Assembly: GCA_038207625.1 (NCBI GenBank)
Contig: JBBQZO010000003.1
Coordinates: 186,001-250,000 of the forward strand
Reading direction: 5' to 3'
DNA length: 64,000 nucleotides
Source: JBBQZO01 sp038207625
Lineage (GTDB): Bacteria; Pseudomonadota; Gammaproteobacteria; Burkholderiales; Burkholderiaceae_D
Part shown: positions 18,336 through 27,160 of the stretch, one piece after another
Layout: each line of letters starts with the position of its first letter
Position numbering within the stretch: position 1 is the first letter of the stretch
Notes under the pieces: model-generated
What the model was told of the DNA's origin: nothing
Databases searched by the model: none
What the model saw: the letters and a program-made list of their open reading frames with translations, nothing else
Made by a program: the position numbers and the translations under genes

Positions 18336-18785
18336 ATGAAAACTATCGACATCAAGATCCTCGACCCGCGCATGAAAGACATGCTGCCGGCCTACGCCAC
18401 CCCGGGCAGTGCCGGTCTGGACCTGCGCGCCTGCATCGACGCGCCGATCACTATTGAGGCCGGCGCCACCGTCTTGATCCCGACCGGCCTGGCGATCCAC
18501 CTGGCCGACCCCGGCTATGCGGCGATGATTCTGCCACGCAGCGGCATGGGCCACAAGAACGGCATTGTGCTGGGGAATCTGGTAGGCTTGATCGATTCGG
18601 ATTATCAGGGTCAACTGATGGTCTCCACCTGGAACCGCGGCCAGAAAGCGTTCACGCTCGAGCCGATGGAACGCCTGGCGCAACTGATCATCGTCCCCGT
18701 GCTGCAAGTGGGCTTTCACATCGTCGACGAGTTCGACAGCAGCGAGCGCGGCGCGGGCGGCTTCGGCAGCACCGGCAAACACTAA
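18336..18785 (+). CDS. dut: dUTP diphosphatase (dUTPase)
   Basis: 149 residues, trimeric dUTPase family. Motifs in order are ATPGSAGLDLRAC, LPRSGMGHKNGIVLGNLVGL (containing the substrate motifs), DSDYQGQLMVSTWNR, ERLAQLIIVPV and the C-terminal RGAGGFGSTGKH arm. It removes dUTP and supplies dUMP for dTMP synthesis. It follows coaBC by 10 bases, the common dfp-dut pairing. Confidence 0.97.
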   Translation: MKTIDIKILDPRMKDMLPAYATPGSAGLDLRACIDAPITIEAGATVLIPTGLAIHLADPGYAAMILPRSGMGHKNGIVLGNLVGLIDSDYQGQLMVSTWNRGQKAFTLEPMERLAQLIIVPVLQVGFHIVDEFDSSERGAGGFGSTGKH

Positions 18786-18801
18786 AAACAAAAGGTTGTC
18801 T

Positions 18802-19911
18802 ATGATGTGTCTCTCTGGTCTTCAACGCTTAGGCGCACGCATGCGCCCGGTGCTGCTGGCCGTCCCGGTTGCCGCGCTGCTGTCGGCCTGCGCCGGCCTT
18901 GGCAACAAGCAAAGCGCACCGGCCAGCGCGCCGGCCCCCGTTGCCGCGCCCACGCTGTCGCCCGCCGCGCAGGCCAAACTGACGGCCGCGCAAGATACGC
19001 TGATCCAGATGGCCTCCCTGCAGGATCGACTGTTTCGGGTCGGCGCCCCGCTGCTGATCAACAACGCCGAACTGTGCAAGGCGATGGCGCGCAATCTGCT
19101 CGGTTTCAGCGCCAAGAACAAGTATTCCTACGGCGGCGACATGAGCGAGGCGGCGCACGGCGCCTTCGATCTCGACGAGCGTCTGCAAGTGACCAATGTG
19201 CTGGCCGGCAGCGGTGCGGCGCGCGCCGGATTGCGGCGCGGCGACAGCCTGTTTGCCGCCGAAGGCAAAACGCTGCCGACTGGCCCGGGCGCCGAGTCGC
19301 ACGCCGGCGCCGTGTTCGGCCCGCTGGTGGCCAGCCACGCCGTCATCAAACTGAACATCGAGCGCGGCAGCGAGAGCACCCACATCAGCGTGCCGGTGAC
19401 GCGCGCCTGCGGCTTCAAGATCGATCTGGGCAACGCCGACAACATCAATTCCTACGCCGACGGCCAGCGCGTGCTGGTCACGCGCGGCATGCTGGGCGTG
19501 ACCCAGAGCGACGCCGAACTGGCCTACGTGCTGGCACGCGGCATGGCGCACAACATCCTTGGCCACGCCGGCAGCCAGCGCGCCAGCGGCACCATCGGCA
19601 GCGTCATCGACAACCTGTCCTCCGTGCATCCGGACCTGTCGATGCTGATCGGCAGCGCCGGCATCAAGCCGATGCCGGCCGAACTCGATGCCCAGGCCGA
19701 CACGCTGGCGCTGTACCTGCTGGCACGCGCCAGCGCCGACTACGAACACGCCGGGCGCTTCTGGCGCGCTCTGACCGACAAGTATCCGGCCACGGTACTC
19801 AATGGTTACGTGGCCAACCATCCTGCCACCACGGTGCGCCTGGCGGCGATCGACAAGGCAGTGGCCGAGATCAAATCGAAACAGGCTTCCAAAAAACCGC
19901 TGGTGCCATGA
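18802..19911 (+). CDS. lipoprotein with PDZ and degenerate M48-peptidase-like region
   Basis: 369 residues. A lipobox LLSAC places Cys near residue 30 after a signal sequence, so an outer-envelope lipoprotein is likely. A PDZ-like segment (VTNVLAGSGAARAGLRRGDS) precedes a region arranged like M48 peptidases. Where HExxH is expected, the sequence reads RGMAH (in YVLARGMAHNILGHAG), and the ExxxD site reads DAQAD. The first His and the catalytic Glu are therefore missing, so it is probably not an active protease. ATG 18802 has AAAGG at 18791-18795. It overlaps the next gene by four bases (ATGA). Confidence 0.7.
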   Translation: MMCLSGLQRLGARMRPVLLAVPVAALLSACAGLGNKQSAPASAPAPVAAPTLSPAAQAKLTAAQDTLIQMASLQDRLFRVGAPLLINNAELCKAMARNLLGFSAKNKYSYGGDMSEAAHGAFDLDERLQVTNVLAGSGAARAGLRRGDSLFAAEGKTLPTGPGAESHAGAVFGPLVASHAVIKLNIERGSESTHISVPVTRACGFKIDLGNADNINSYADGQRVLVTRGMLGVTQSDAELAYVLARGMAHNILGHAGSQRASGTIGSVIDNLSSVHPDLSMLIGSAGIKPMPAELDAQADTLALYLLARASADYEHAGRFWRALTDKYPATVLNGYVANHPATTVRLAAIDKAVAEIKSKQASKKPLVP

Positions 19912-20303
19912 AAAAATTGCTGCTCACGCTGATGCTGCTGCCGGCGCTGGCCGGGGCGGCCACCAAATGGGTCAAAGTCGGCAGCGTCGCCGGCAGCACG
20001 GTCTACATCGACAAGAGCAGCGCGATGAAGTCCGACAAGGGTCACAAGGTGTGGTCGCTGACCTCCTACGACAAGGAGCAGCAGGCGCCCGACGGCAAGA
20101 GCTACCAGTCGGTCAAGGCGCTGCACCTGTATGTGTGCGCCGAGCGCAGCACCACCTTGCTCAGTCAGGTGTTCTATCCTGAACCGATGGGCAAGGGCGT
20201 GCCGACCCAGACGTTCAAGTATGAGAAATTCGGCCCCGAGGACGTGGTCCCCGACAGCGGCGCGGACGCTGCCCTGCTGGCGGTGTGCCGCGGTGCCAAA
20301 TAA
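19908..20303 (+). CDS. small secreted protein, surface-adhesin E-like
   Basis: 131 residues. Signal peptide MKKLLLTLMLLPALAGA is followed by a small domain with WVKVGSVAGSTVYIDKSSA and a Cys pair (YVCAERS and AVCRGAK) that could form a disulfide. The pattern of Trp, YID and KVWSLTSYDKEQ resembles the adhesin-E domain found in many betaproteobacterial secreted proteins. The start overlaps the preceding stop, indicating translational coupling with the M48-like lipoprotein. Function unknown. Confidence 0.7.
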   Translation: MKKLLLTLMLLPALAGAATKWVKVGSVAGSTVYIDKSSAMKSDKGHKVWSLTSYDKEQQAPDGKSYQSVKALHLYVCAERSTTLLSQVFYPEPMGKGVPTQTFKYEKFGPEDVVPDSGADAALLAVCRGAK

Positions 20304-20453
20304 TCAGCGTCCGAAGTTGGGGAAGTCGGGGAAGTAGCTGCCCATCAGCCAGGTCAGCAAGCCGCAAAACACCACCGACAGCAGCAGTATCACCAGCAGG
20401 CGGCCAAACTTTGGCTCGCCGTTGTCGTCGCTCTTGTTGCTCTTGTTACTCAT
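20304..20453 (-). CDS. small single-span membrane protein (49 residues)
   Basis: Reading leftward from ATG 20453, the frame encodes MSNKSNKSDDNGEPKFGRLL, then one hydrophobic helix (VILLLSVVFCGLLTWLMG) and a short tail. It fills the gap exactly, ending against the stop of the preceding + strand gene and lying divergent to xdhC. It is below usual size cut-offs. Support is the clean helix and polar N-terminus. No known family is recognised. Confidence 0.5.
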   Translation of the reverse strand: MSNKSNKSDDNGEPKFGRLLVILLLSVVFCGLLTWLMGSYFPDFPNFGR

Positions 20454-20498
20454 TTCATTTTCCGTCTCTGCTTCAGAGCGCACAGTATATGCGAACCC

Positions 20499-21551
20499 AT
20501 GGATAGTATCGACCTGGAAGTACTCAAAACCGCCGCCAACTGGATTGCCCAGCAACGCCGCTGCGAACTGGTCACGGTGGTGCGCACCTGGGGCTCGAGC
20601 CCGCGCCCGGTCGGTGCCCTGCTCGCCATCTGCGAGGACGGCAGCGTGGTCGGCTCGGTGTCCGGCGGCTGCATCGAAGACGACCTGATCGAACGGGTGC
20701 GCAATCACGGCATCGAGGCCCGCTCGCCCGAGCTGGTCAGTTACGGCATCAGCGCCGACCAGGCCCAGCGCTTCGGCCTGCCGTGCGGCGGTACCATCGA
20801 GCTGGTCATCGAACCGCTGGGTGAACACAGCGGCATCGCCGAGCTGTTGCGTCGCCTTGGCGAACACGAACTGCTGGCGCGCCGGCTTGACCTGAACACG
20901 GGCGCCGTCAGCTTGCAGCGCGCCGGGCCCGGCGTCGTCCAGCATCTCGATGGGCGCGTGCTGACGACGCTGCATGGTCCGCGCTGGCGTTTGCTGATCA
21001 TCGGCGCCGGCCAGCTGTCGCGCTTTCTGGCCCAGATCGCCAGCGCGATGGACTACCGCGTGACGGTGTGCGACCCGCGCGAGGAATACCGCGCCGGCTG
21101 GCCGCTGGCCGACGTCGAACTGGTGCACACGATGCCTGACGACCTGGTCATCGAAGCGCGCCTGGACGCGCGCTGCGCCGTCGTCGCGCTGACGCACGAC
21201 CCGAAGCTGGACGATCTGGCGCTGATGGAGGCGCTTAAATCGGATGCGTTCTACGTGGGCGCAATCGGCTCGCGCGTCAACAATGCCAAGCGGCGCGAAC
21301 GGCTCGCACTGTTTGACGTCAGCGCCGCCCAACTGGACCGGCTGCACGGCCCGATCGGCCTGCACATCGGCAGCAAGACACCTGCCGAAATCGCCATTTC
21401 CATCCTGGCCGAGATGACCGCGATCAAAAACGGCGTGCCCAGCCAGTTCCAGGTGCCGCATGCGGCCGCGCTGGACACTGAGGCCGGGGTGGCCTGTGAG
21501 CGGGCGGTGCCGGTTCAAGCGCAAGAATCGGGTTTCGGGTATAAAGCGTAG
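20499..21551 (+). CDS. xdhC: XdhC/CoxI family molybdenum-enzyme maturation protein
   Basis: 350 residues. N-terminal XdhC domain with TWGSSPRPVGALLAI and GSVSGGCIEDDL. C-terminal Rossmann-like domain with LLIIGAGQLSRFLA, CDPREEY and YVGAIGSRVNN. Family members sulfurate and insert the molybdenum cofactor into xanthine dehydrogenase-type enzymes. No molybdo-hydroxylase is encoded in this window, so the client is elsewhere. Confidence in the family is high, but the precise client is unknown. Confidence 0.9.
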   Translation: MDSIDLEVLKTAANWIAQQRRCELVTVVRTWGSSPRPVGALLAICEDGSVVGSVSGGCIEDDLIERVRNHGIEARSPELVSYGISADQAQRFGLPCGGTIELVIEPLGEHSGIAELLRRLGEHELLARRLDLNTGAVSLQRAGPGVVQHLDGRVLTTLHGPRWRLLIIGAGQLSRFLAQIASAMDYRVTVCDPREEYRAGWPLADVELVHTMPDDLVIEARLDARCAVVALTHDPKLDDLALMEALKSDAFYVGAIGSRVNNAKRRERLALFDVSAAQLDRLHGPIGLHIGSKTPAEIAISILAEMTAIKNGVPSQFQVPHAAALDTEAGVACERAVPVQAQESGFGYKA

Positions 21552-21589
21552 TCTGCACACTCGCTTTTTCCCCGCTTCCGAAAGATGCA

Positions 21590-22498
21590 ATGAACACCGC
21601 CAGCTTTATCCGTCTGCTATCCCTCGCCGCGATCTGGGGCGGCTCCTTCCTGTTCATGCGCATCGGCGCACCGGTGCTCGGTCCGGTGGCCATGATCGCC
21701 TGCCGGGTCGGCTTCGCGACGCTGTTCCTGGCCGCCATCGCGCTGTTTTTGAAACGCCCGCTGGGCCTGCGCGAACACTGGAAACACTTCCTGATCCTCG
21801 GCCTGTTCAATTCGGCCCTGCCCTTCCTGCTGTTTGCGTTCGCCGCCCAGACGCTGTCGGCCTCGATGCTGTCGGTGCTGAACGCCACCGCGCCCATCTG
21901 GGGCGCGCTGACGGTGGCCATCTGGACCCGCCACGCGCTGGCCGCGCGCACCGTCGTCGGCCTGCTGCTGGGCATGTGCGGGGTGGCGCTGCTGGTCGGC
22001 TTCGACCATATCAGCGCGCAACCGGGCGCCGGGATCGCCATCGTCGCCGCCCTGCTCGCCTCGCTGTGCTACGGCATCGCCAGCACCTACGCCAAGTCGG
22101 CCAGGTCGGTCGAGCCATTCGCCAACGCGCACGGCAGCATGTGGGCCGCGACGCTGCTGGTGGCGCCGGCGGTGCCGTTCTTTCCCGCCAACGCCACCCC
22201 GGGCGTCGGCGTGATGAGCGCGATGGTGGCGCTGGGCGTGTTGTGCAGCGGTGTCGCCTACCTGCTGTACTTCCGCCTGGTGCGCGACGTGGGCGCGACC
22301 TCGGCGCTGACGGTGACGTTCCTCATTCCCGTGTTCGGCATCTTGTGGGGCACGCTGTTCCTGCACGAGCTGATCGGCTGGTACACCATCGTCGGTTCAG
22401 CCATCGTGATCGTCGGCACCGCACTGGTGACCGGCTATCGGCCCGACCTGAGCTGGTTGAGCGGGCGCACCGCGCCGTCCTCGGCGCCGCGTCGATGA
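21590..22498 (+). CDS. EamA/DMT family transporter
   Basis: 302 residues with about ten hydrophobic helices, in two EamA repeats. Family features are IWGGSFLFMRIG near the N-terminus and LNATAPIWGALTVAIW. These inner-membrane exporters move metabolites or amino acids. The substrate cannot be assigned. The stop overlaps the alkA start (ATGA), so both are translated together. Confidence 0.9.
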   Translation: MNTASFIRLLSLAAIWGGSFLFMRIGAPVLGPVAMIACRVGFATLFLAAIALFLKRPLGLREHWKHFLILGLFNSALPFLLFAFAAQTLSASMLSVLNATAPIWGALTVAIWTRHALAARTVVGLLLGMCGVALLVGFDHISAQPGAGIAIVAALLASLCYGIASTYAKSARSVEPFANAHGSMWAATLLVAPAVPFFPANATPGVGVMSAMVALGVLCSGVAYLLYFRLVRDVGATSALTVTFLIPVFGILWGTLFLHELIGWYTIVGSAIVIVGTALVTGYRPDLSWLSGRTAPSSAPRR

Positions 22499-23409
22499 CG
22501 AGTACGCCGCACACCAGCGCCAGCATCGCCATCGCGCTGCCGCTGGACTATCGCTGGCGCGACGTGCAGGCGTTTCACAGCCGCGACGTGGAGGCCATCG
22601 CCGAGCAAGTCACGCCGGAGCGCATCCGCAAGGGCGTGCTGGTGGGCGGCGTGCCGGTCACGCTGGACGCGGCATTCACGCCCGGCCAGGCACTGTGCAC
22701 CATTAGCGCCGACGGCGCGCTCGATAGCGACACAATGGCGCAACTCGACACGGCGCTGCGCAATATCCTGGGCTTGCAGATCGATCCGGCGCCGTTCGTC
22801 GAATTCGTCACGGACGACGCCTTGCTCGGTGCACTGGCGCGCAGGCAAACCGGATTGCGCATCGTGCAATCGGCCAGCGTGTTCGAGGCGCTGACCTGGG
22901 CCGTGATCGGCCAGCAAATCAACCTCACTTTTGCCATCGCGCTGCGCCGTACGTTTATCCAGCAGGCGGGCCGCCAGCACAGCAGCGGTCTGTGGTGCTA
23001 TCCGGAAGCGGCCGACGTGGCGCGCCTGTCGGCCGACGCGCTCACCAGCCGCAAATTTTCGCGCTCCAAGGCCGATACGCTGCTGCGCCTGGCGCGCTTG
23101 CTGGCCGACGGTGCGCTCGACCTGACACTGTCGGCCCACAATGACATAGCCGCGATTTCTCGCGCACTGCTGGCGATCAAGGGCATCGGCCCGTGGACCG
23201 TCAACTACGGCCTGCTGCGTGGTTACGCCTACGCCGACTGCTCGCTGCACGGCGACGTGGCGATCCGCGCCGCGCTGCAGCACCTGCTGGGCGAGCCGGA
23301 CAAGCCCGACATGGCGCGCACCGAGCGCATCCTGGCCGCCTACCGGCCACACCGCACCATGGCCGCCGCCCACCTGTGGGCCAGCCTGCACCCGCGCGAC
23401 GACGCCTGA
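22495..23409 (+). CDS. alkA: DNA-3-methyladenine glycosylase II (AlkA-like)
   Basis: 304 residues, beginning at ATG 22495 in an overlap with the transporter stop. The helix-hairpin-helix region reads LLAIKGIGPWTVNYGLLRGY, followed by the catalytic Asp in CSLHGDVAIRAAL. An N-terminal AlkA-type domain precedes it. It removes alkylated bases in base excision repair. An FEALTWAVIGQQINL segment before the HhH is typical of the superfamily. Confidence 0.9.
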   Translation: MTSTPHTSASIAIALPLDYRWRDVQAFHSRDVEAIAEQVTPERIRKGVLVGGVPVTLDAAFTPGQALCTISADGALDSDTMAQLDTALRNILGLQIDPAPFVEFVTDDALLGALARRQTGLRIVQSASVFEALTWAVIGQQINLTFAIALRRTFIQQAGRQHSSGLWCYPEAADVARLSADALTSRKFSRSKADTLLRLARLLADGALDLTLSAHNDIAAISRALLAIKGIGPWTVNYGLLRGYAYADCSLHGDVAIRAALQHLLGEPDKPDMARTERILAAYRPHRTMAAAHLWASLHPRDDA

Positions 23410-23481
23410 TCGGTGAGGCGCGCAACTGGCGCCCGACCGGTGCCGGCCGCGCACCATCTGATCTGCCGGCACCCCCGATCG

Positions 23482-23521
23482 ACCAATGAAAACGGCACCC
23501 TCGGGTGCCGTTTTCATTGGT
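23482..23521. terminator. perfect 19-base-pair bidirectional terminator
   Basis: Positions 23482-23500 are exactly complementary to 23503-23521 with a 2-base centre. The stem contains AAAAC and GTTTT, so a U-run is presented on both strands. It separates the convergent alkA and PEP-CTERM genes. Confidence 0.85.
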
Positions 23522-23551
23522 CAGCGGTCACGGCCGCTGGCGGCGCCTCGC

Positions 23552-24178
23552 CTAGTGCGCCGTGCCGTTGGCATTGCGACGCCGCGCCAGCGCGCCAAGC
23601 AGACCGAGACCGGCGATCAGCATCGCGTAGCTGCCCGGTTCCGGCACCGCAGCGGCAGGCGTCCACAGCGCGTATGCGGTATTGGCGGACGCGGTCGTTT
23701 CAGTATTCGGCTTGGTCCAGAAGCGCACTTCGTCCGCCCCGCTGCGATTGATCGAGATCATGCCATCGACCGTGAACGACGATTGCCCCGTGCCAGGTTC
23801 GTTGAAAAACGGGGTGATCATGCCGCATGCGATAAAGCCTACGCAACCACCAGTGACTGCCGGGTTGGAATCGAACCTGCCCAGCGAGGAATCGAGCATC
23901 ACCTGATCAAGCAATGCCTGCGCCGCCAGCGTCGCTGATTCTCGCGTCGTGAACGCATAGTGATTCGTCCCCGATGCGGAACACTCAAGGAACAGCGCAT
24001 TGCATGTGCCGTCCACGAATTGGACGTCATACAGGCTGCCACCGACATTAACGCCCTGCGCGCCGAGCAGAATGCCGTTGCTAATCGTCAAGGTCGGGTC
24101 TGCCCGGGCCGAAGCAGAAAACAGCAGCAGTGCAGCGGTGCTAGCCAGCAAGGTGGCGATACGGGAAACGAAGGGCAT
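23552..24178 (-). CDS. PEP-CTERM sorting-domain protein
   Basis: 208 residues. Signal peptide (IATLLASTAALLLFSASARA) is followed by a body of unknown fold with three Cys and then the C-terminal sorting tail VPEPGSYAMLIAGLGLLGAL followed by ARRR. The tail directs processing by an exosortase and export to the surface or exopolysaccharide matrix. I start at ATG 24178 with TTGGA upstream rather than at 24277. The exosortase is not in this window. Confidence 0.8.
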   Translation of the reverse strand: MPFVSRIATLLASTAALLLFSASARADPTLTISNGILLGAQGVNVGGSLYDVQFVDGTCNALFLECSASGTNHYAFTTRESATLAAQALLDQVMLDSSLGRFDSNPAVTGGCVGFIACGMITPFFNEPGTGQSSFTVDGMISINRSGADEVRFWTKPNTETTASANTAYALWTPAAAVPEPGSYAMLIAGLGLLGALARRRNANGTAH

Positions 24179-24590
24179 GAATTGTCCAATAGTGGGTTGG
24201 CGGCGATGCGCGACTGATCGGAGCGCAGCAATCGAGCGATGCAGCATGCATGCGCAATAGACAGATTGGCGGTCCACTCAAAACGAGCGCCATTGTATCT
24301 ATAAATTATCTCTTCGTCCACATACATTTATTAATAGCAACTAAAACCATGAACGCAATCTGGCCGATGCGCCCCACCCTGCGCGGCCTTGCCGGCGCGC
24401 GTTGCGATGGGCCGCGTGCGGCGTCGCTGCAACGTTGTTTTGTCTCGATAAGTGAGCTTAAGTGACCTTAACGGCAAAATAGAGGTTCAAGACCAAAACA
24501 ATGCCTGTCATAATAACAAGTAATGGTTTGCCGCAGTCGCTCAACCTGATGCAAGCAGCCCCAGACGCCTCCCCCCTACAGGACATGAAC
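24179..24590. other. divergent intergenic region between two PEP-CTERM genes
   Basis: No gene recognised. The centre (24285-24350) is AT-rich and probably holds the divergent promoters. No clear -35/-10 pair could be fixed. Confidence 0.4.
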
Positions 24591-25262
24591 ATGAAATTAT
24601 CCAACCTCATCCCGACCGCAACGATGTGTGCGCTCTCCCTCGTCACCGCCAGCGCGCTCGCTGCGGCGACGCCGCTCACGATCGTCAATGCGTCGTTCGA
24701 GTCCGACACCGTATTCTCGTCGGAAATCGGCTCGACCGGCTGGAGCACTGGCGTCTTGTCAGGCTGGGACGTGACGGGCGAAACCGGCGTATGGAATCCG
24801 CGCACTCCGACCTACTTTCCGGGTGGCATTCCTGACGGCATCAACGTCGCGTTCAGCAACGGCGGCAACATCAGCCAGACGCTCAGCGCCGTGCTCGACA
24901 ACAGCACCCGTTACTCGCTGAGCGTGGCCGTCGGGACCCGCACCGATGTCGCGGCGCAGAATTACTCGATCGAATTGCTGGCCGGCGGAGTGCTGATCGC
25001 GTCGATCAGCAATCCGGTCACCCCGCCGTCGTATTCCGGCACCTTCCAGGTCGCCACGCTGAACTTTACATCCGGCGAGAGCGAGCTGTTGGCCGGCCAG
25101 GCGCTTGGCATCCGCTTCGTCAGCGGCGGCCCGCAAGTAGACTACGACAACGTTACGCTGAGCGCGGAAAATCTGGCCGCCGTGCCGGAGCCGACCAGCT
25201 ACGCGATGCTGCTGGCCGGTCTGGGCCTGATGGGTGCGCTGGTGCGCCGTCGCCGTTCCTGA
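24591..25262 (+). CDS. PEP-CTERM sorting-domain protein
   Basis: 223 residues. Signal peptide (MCALSLVTASALAAATP), then a beta-rich, Asn-rich region (IVNASFESD, GGNISQTLSAVLDNSTRYSL, QVDYDNVTLSAE) of the kind seen in carbohydrate-binding extracellular proteins, and the tail VPEPTSYAMLLAGLGLMGAL followed by RRRR. I prefer ATG 24591 with AGGA seven bases before it. The ATG at 24585 is too close to that site. Probable surface or matrix protein. Confidence 0.8.
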   Translation: MKLSNLIPTATMCALSLVTASALAAATPLTIVNASFESDTVFSSEIGSTGWSTGVLSGWDVTGETGVWNPRTPTYFPGGIPDGINVAFSNGGNISQTLSAVLDNSTRYSLSVAVGTRTDVAAQNYSIELLAGGVLIASISNPVTPPSYSGTFQVATLNFTSGESELLAGQALGIRFVSGGPQVDYDNVTLSAENLAAVPEPTSYAMLLAGLGLMGALVRRRRS

Positions 25263-25281
25263 ACCGGATTGCGTCCCACCG

Positions 25282-25306
25282 AAACCCGCCGCGTGCGGGT
25301 TTTTTC
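25282..25306 (+). terminator. rho-independent terminator after PEP-CTERM gene
   Basis: AAACCCGC (25282-25289) pairs with GCGGGTTT (25295-25302), followed by a T-run to 25306. Confidence 0.8.
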
Positions 25307-25434
25307 ATGCGCGCACGGCAAGCGGCATGTGCGTTGTCAGCGACAAGGGCTGCGGCGCGCGAACCGAGCTGGCGCAGCGTACCGGCATCGAAAAGCGCTG
25401 CGCGCCGGACATTGAAAACCGCCGCGCCAAACGG

Positions 25435-25470
25435 AAAAGCCGCTGATCCTCTTTCAAGTATCAGCGGCTT
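25435..25470 (-). terminator. terminator of first initiator tRNA gene
   Basis: On the minus strand AAGCCGCTGAT (25470-25460) pairs with ATCAGCGGCTT (25447-25437), followed by TTTT. It lies seven bases beyond the CCA end of the tRNA gene. Confidence 0.75.
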
Positions 25471-25477
25471 ACGCGTA

Positions 25478-25554
25478 TGGTTGCGGGGACAGGATTTGAA
25501 CCTGTGACCTTCGGGTTATGAGCCCGACGAGCTGCCAGACTGCTCCACCCCGCA
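25478..25554 (-). tRNA. initiator tRNA-fMet (CAT), copy 1
   Basis: 77 bases including an encoded CCA. Read on the minus strand it folds as a cloverleaf with anticodon CAT. The anticodon stem has three consecutive G:C pairs (GGGCTCATAACCC), the hallmark of initiator tRNA, and the T arm is GGTTCAAATCC. Position 1 is T facing A72, so the 1:72 pair is at most a weak U:A, consistent with an initiator acceptor end. A second near-identical gene lies at 26921. Confidence 0.95.
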
Positions 25555-25559
25555 GGCGA

Positions 25560-25589
25560 ATTATACCCCTGATTTGTTGCAGTGCGCAA
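25560..25589 (-). promoter_or_regulatory. promoter of first initiator tRNA gene
   Basis: Minus-strand TTGCGC (25589-25584), an 18-base spacer and TATAAT (25565-25560), ending six bases before the tRNA. Confidence 0.6.
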
Positions 25590-25725
25590 TGATTAGTTCG
25601 CCCAGCCGGCAAATGAGCTTGTAGGCACCCGGGCCGGCTCACCTTCCCCGTCAGCGCTGTTGCGTTTCAGGTGCGCGGGAAACGGACGGCGGACGACGCG
25701 CAGCGCTGGCGCAAGCGGGCCGGCA

Positions 25726-26640
25726 TCATTGCGCGTGGCCGGTCCCGGCGTCCGCCGGCGCGATCAGCAGCCGGTGCCCGGACAGATCGAACAGCACGCG
25801 CCGCTCGGCGAAGAAAGGCGCGCCCAACAGGCCATCGAAAGGCGCTCCGCCCAGCGTGACCCGTTCGGCCATCAACGCGCCCAACGACCGGCCGTCGGCG
25901 TCGCGCACATCGGCGAGCAGACGCGGGTCACAGTCCTGTCCAGGCGCGTCAGGGTGTGCGCATGACACTGGCGCGCTGGACGCTGCGAGCGCGTCACGAT
26001 TGACAAGATTGACGGGCGATCCAGTATCGAGCACGAACTTGAGCGGCTTGCCGCCGACGACCAGGCTGACGGTAGGCCCTTCCTTGCCATAGTCGAGTCG
26101 CAACATGTGCCATCCCGCCTGCCCGGCCTGCGGCCCGTCACCGGGCGCAAAGATCGACAGCGTGCGCTGCCGATAGTCAAACATCAGCGCGTGCTCGCCG
26201 AACGCCGCAAGGCCGATCGCTCCCGCTTCGCGCGCCTTGGTCAGTTCGGCATCGGCGCCCTCGGGGGCCCCGCCCCACTGGGTATGGATGCGGCCATTGA
26301 CCTTCGCAAGGCGGGTGGTGCCCACGACGACACGTTCTGCGATCAGGTCCTGCACTTCAAACACCTTGCCACCGAGGTCATGGAACCGGGTCTTGTGCGC
26401 GAGCAGAGTGACCGAGCCGGCTTTGGCGACGGTCGCCTCAGGGATCGAGATGCCGAGTGCGCCGCCGCTGTCGACCATCAGGCGCGTGGTGGCGGCGCCC
26501 ACCGTGACGGCCACAAATGGCAAGCCATTGATGTAAGTGAGCGCAACGACGTCGGGCGCGGCGGCCGCCGCGGCCATATGCAGCGACGTGGCGACGATGA
26601 AAGTGCAGACGCGCTGTTTGGCCGACTGTCCCAGACTCAT
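25726..26640 (-). CDS. secreted retropepsin-like aspartic protease (two active-site motifs)
   Basis: 304 residues from ATG 26640, preceded by GAGG. A signal peptide is followed by two half-sites in one chain: LMVDSGGALG in the first half and FVLDTGSPVN in the second, each with a hydrophobic-D-S/T-G pattern. A motif LLGAPFF near the C-terminus matches the post-motif Gly of such folds. Bacterial single-chain proteins of this type are usually annotated as aspartyl protease family. Activity is unproven. The gene is bracketed by two initiator tRNA genes on the same strand. Confidence 0.7.
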   Translation of the reverse strand: MSLGQSAKQRVCTFIVATSLHMAAAAAAPDVVALTYINGLPFVAVTVGAATTRLMVDSGGALGISIPEATVAKAGSVTLLAHKTRFHDLGGKVFEVQDLIAERVVVGTTRLAKVNGRIHTQWGGAPEGADAELTKAREAGAIGLAAFGEHALMFDYRQRTLSIFAPGDGPQAGQAGWHMLRLDYGKEGPTVSLVVGGKPLKFVLDTGSPVNLVNRDALAASSAPVSCAHPDAPGQDCDPRLLADVRDADGRSLGALMAERVTLGGAPFDGLLGAPFFAERRVLFDLSGHRLLIAPADAGTGHAQ

Positions 26641-26883
26641 GTGTACCTCGCAATGAAATGCCACATCATACTCGCGCGGGGTGGGCGCGAACTCGCCGGC
26701 CAGCACACGCGGCGCAATGAGCACGCCGGGCCGTCAGCACGCGCCACCAAGCGCGGGTTCGGCCCTGCCGCCATCGACCGCCCACACCCGCGGCCACGCC
26801 AGCGCCGCTGCCGAGCGCGCGATATCCACGGCGAAAATACCGAAGCGGCTGGCGCGATTGAAATAGTGACGGCACAAATACGA
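26641..26883. other. intergenic region upstream of aspartic protease gene
   Basis: About 240 bases with no credible gene on either strand. It should contain the protease promoter on the minus strand. Confidence 0.35.
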
Positions 26884-26916
26884 AAGCCGCTGACTCCTTG
26901 CGGAAATCAGCGGCTT
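26884..26916 (-). terminator. terminator of second initiator tRNA gene
   Basis: Minus-strand AAGCCGCTGA (26916-26907) pairs with TCAGCGGCTT (26893-26884). The stem sequence equals that after tRNA copy 1, but the loops differ. Confidence 0.7.
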
Positions 26917-26920
26917 GGTA

Positions 26921-26997
26921 TGGTTGCGGGGACAGGATTTGAACCTGTGACCTTCGGGTTATGAGCCCGACGAGCTGCCAGACTGCTCCACCCCGCA
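26921..26997 (-). tRNA. initiator tRNA-fMet (CAT), copy 2
   Basis: 77 bases, including CCA, matching copy 1 (25478-25554) throughout by eye. Anticodon CAT in a GGG/CCC stem marks an initiator. Confidence 0.95.
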
Positions 26998-27002
26998 TCA
27001 GC

Positions 27003-27031
27003 ATTATAGGCGACTTTGAGATTTTAGGCAA
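27003..27031 (-). promoter_or_regulatory. promoter of second initiator tRNA gene
   Basis: Minus-strand TTGCCT (27031-27026), a 17-base spacer and TATAAT (27008-27003), just upstream of the tRNA. Confidence 0.6.
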
Positions 27032-27160
27032 AGTTAATCCATCCCCCCGCACCGATAGCAAGTAATCAAGTCGTGGGCGACGCGATTTCTCCCGTTGCCG
27101 GTGAGGCGCACGGGGCGCAATCGGTGTAAAGTAAGTGAACTATCGACTTCCGGCTTAGCT

